From: Paenalcaligenes hominis_A
GTDB taxonomy: Bacteria > Pseudomonadota > Gammaproteobacteria > Burkholderiales > Burkholderiaceae_B
DNA: 64,000 nucleotides
NCBI RefSeq assembly: GCF_041359055.1
Contig: NZ_JBGJKZ010000006.1
Location: 124,001 to 188,000 of the forward strand
Reading direction: 5' to 3'
Within the stretch, counting starts at the first letter, position 1; each line of letters starts with the position of its first letter. Below are positions 62,769-64,000 of this stretch, piece by piece. A program made the translations under genes and the position numbers. Below the pieces are notes generated by a model, which saw nothing but the letters and a program-made list of their open reading frames with translations, made no database searches and was not told the DNA's origin.

Positions 62769-63470
62769 TTATAAAACAAATGAATGGGGGCACCACCACA
62801 CCAGCCAACTAGCACTAACTAAATAGGGGCCGAACGCACAGGATCCGGTAGGACGCCACGAGCCTTGTTTATAAACCTGAGTTAAAAAACACAGCACACA
62901 GGCCAAACACAACACATACAGCAGCGCACTGGCACCTAACCAAGGTGTTATGGCAACCAATAATTTAACATCACCCAGCCCAACTAGGGGCAAAGCAAAA
63001 CATAATTTTCCAAAGAACTGAATCAAACGCCCGCTTAAATACACACCGCTTGTGGCCCAGAGCGTGGTGGTAAGTAGTTCAGGGGTTTTTATGCTGAGCT
63101 GAAGCAACCCCCACCATAGCAAGGTTTGGGTAAATACATCAGGTAACAACAAACAGCTGTAATCAATACGAGCAAGTAGCCACAATAAACCAAACCATAT
63201 GAACAAATCATGAATGGAATACGTCCAAGCCCCAGCAATTTGTGTCACATGCAGATAAGACAGCGCCCAAAACACCCCAAAACTCAAAGCAGTGCTTATA
63301 TACTGCATAGTAATAGCAGAGCTAGGTGCATGGTATACGCAATGCCACCATAACGTTTCATCTGCCCAGGCTCCGGCCTGCACCTGAGCGGAATAATACG
63401 GAATCACCGTAAAATACATATGCGTCAACAGCAAGCTTCCTAGGCCAATATATAATGCATTGAAATACAT
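62769..63470 (-). CDS. pilD: Prepilin peptidase (A24 family), lacking the methyltransferase domain
   Basis: A 233-residue, highly hydrophobic aspartic peptidase of the type IV prepilin peptidase family. Both catalytic aspartates are present: in RIDYSCLLLPD near residue 98-109 and in the GLGDVKLL motif near 170. The N-terminal region normally holding CxxC pairs and methylating the mature pilin has no such cysteines, and the protein is about 50 residues shorter than usual PilD. It directly precedes coaE, the classic pilD position, but pilB and pilC are not upstream. It may be a reduced PilD or a dedicated peptidase for another secretion system. Confidence 0.8.
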   Translation of the reverse strand: MYFNALYIGLGSLLLTHMYFTVIPYYSAQVQAGAWADETLWWHCVYHAPSSAITMQYISTALSFGVFWALSYLHVTQIAGAWTYSIHDLFIWFGLLWLLARIDYSCLLLPDVFTQTLLWWGLLQLSIKTPELLTTTLWATSGVYLSGRLIQFFGKLCFALPLVGLGDVKLLVAITPWLGASALLYVLCLACVLCFLTQVYKQGSWRPTGSCAFGPYLVSASWLVWWCPHSFVL

Positions 63471-63503
63471 ACTTTACCTTTTTGTTCCCCAAGGAGCTTT
63501 CTG

Positions 63504-64000
63504 ATGAAACTTCGCATCACTCGCCCTCTGGCTTCGCTTTCTGCCGTGCTGCTAGTCGGGCTGGTTGCAGGCTGTGCCCAACCCCCAACTCAACAGCATT
63601 CAGGACGCGCTAGCACCCTAACCGACGCCCAAGAAAAAGCACGGGGTCAACGCGATGGTTCCAAAAACAAAGGGGCGTCTCAGGTTGCAATTGGCTTTGG
63701 TGATAAAGGCAATATGGCACATACAACCGACTTACCTAAAGGGGGCATTCGCGAAATCTACGAAGCCAAAACCTTTTTAGGTACTATTTCTTGTGCGGCG
63801 ACCCAAGTCAATTGTTCCCCCATTCAATTTACCGTCACTCTTAGCCCAAGCGGCGCTTGGCGTATGCGTGCCACGGAAGCATCTACCGCTGCTGGCAAGG
63901 CCGCAGTAGCTCAGGGCTGCTGGCATCAAATTGGCACCGAGCCCACCCGTATTTTGTTAGAAACCATGCAAGAAACGGTATTAGCTGACCTAAGCTTTGT
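63504..64000 (+). CDS. Lipoprotein with NlpE-like domain (partial)
   Basis: The first 165 residues of a lipoprotein cut by the right edge. The signal peptide MKLRITRPLASLSAVLLVGLVAGC ends in a lipobox with Cys24. Later residues EAKTFLGTISCAATQVNCSPIQFTVTLSPSGAW and CWHQIGTEPTRILLETM resemble the NlpE N-terminal beta-barrel domain (G.YxGxLPCADC...), which is linked to envelope stress and copper response, but the match is only in outline. AAGGAGC lies 7 bases before the ATG. It diverges from the prepilin peptidase across 33 bases. Confidence 0.7.
   Translation, partial: MKLRITRPLASLSAVLLVGLVAGCAQPPTQQHSGRASTLTDAQEKARGQRDGSKNKGASQVAIGFGDKGNMAHTTDLPKGGIREIYEAKTFLGTISCAATQVNCSPIQFTVTLSPSGAWRMRATEASTAAGKAAVAQGCWHQIGTEPTRILLETMQETVLADLSF

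Overview
The window looks like a contiguous piece of chromosome from a betaproteobacterium, most likely Burkholderiales family Alcaligenaceae. This rests on gene-order blocks typical of that group (ruvX-yqgE-rubredoxin-thiD-thiE-hemL, rplU-rpmA-obgE-proB, ftsE-ftsX-mutY, mreBCD-mrdA-rodA opposite gatCAB, coaE-zapD next to a prepilin peptidase) and on protein character. Base composition is fairly balanced by eye, lower than usual for the family. The genus cannot be fixed from sequence alone. I saw no tRNA, rRNA, CRISPR array, insertion sequence or prophage.

Layout. 1-4.0 kb: ruvX (cut by the window edge), yqgE and rubredoxin on the minus strand, then thiD-like, thiE and hemL. 4.1-5.9 kb: a MarR regulator and argJ. 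6.1-14.6 kb: an operon-like run with two acyl-CoA-ligase-family genes and a complete branched-chain-type (HAAT) ABC transporter; the first ligase has lost its ATP-binding and C-terminal lysine motifs. 14.7-15.2 kb: two small stress-type genes (DUF1328, CsbD). 15.5-21.9 kb: rplU, rpmA, a YgiB-like/YgiC-like pair, obgE, proB, dadA. 21.9-25.3 kb: an OmpR-type regulator with a degenerate receiver, a divergent XRE regulator, and thiC under a TPP riboswitch. 25.4-29.0 kb: OmpA-type lipoprotein, ftsE, ftsX, mutY. 29.1-38.2 kb: rod-shape cluster and the divergent gatCAB operon.

38.3-41.8 kb holds the most interesting unit: a three-gene operon for a Tat-exported flavin amine oxidase, a periplasmic cytochrome c and a RidA protein with its own signal peptide, downstream of pyrE. 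Its upstream region has a perfect 12-bp inverted repeat. I infer a periplasmic amine or amino-acid dehydrogenation pathway in which the flavoenzyme passes electrons to the cytochrome and RidA hydrolyses the reactive imine. 41.9-49.7 kb: extradiol dioxygenase, exonuclease III, an FAD-linked hydroxyacid dehydrogenase, a chemoreceptor, gltS, mobB and a polyprenyl synthase. 49.8-52.4 kb: a DUF815 ATPase, a Nudix-ThiE fusion and a spermidine-synthase-like protein. 52.5-61.3 kb: a tripartite RND efflux operon of MdtABC type with its own outer-membrane channel. 61.3-64.0 kb: zapD, coaE, a short prepilin peptidase and a truncated NlpE-like lipoprotein.

Thiamine synthesis is spread over three places (thiD-like/thiE, thiC, Nudix-ThiE), and only thiC carries a visible riboswitch. 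Several genes use GTG or TTG starts, placed from Shine-Dalgarno spacing.
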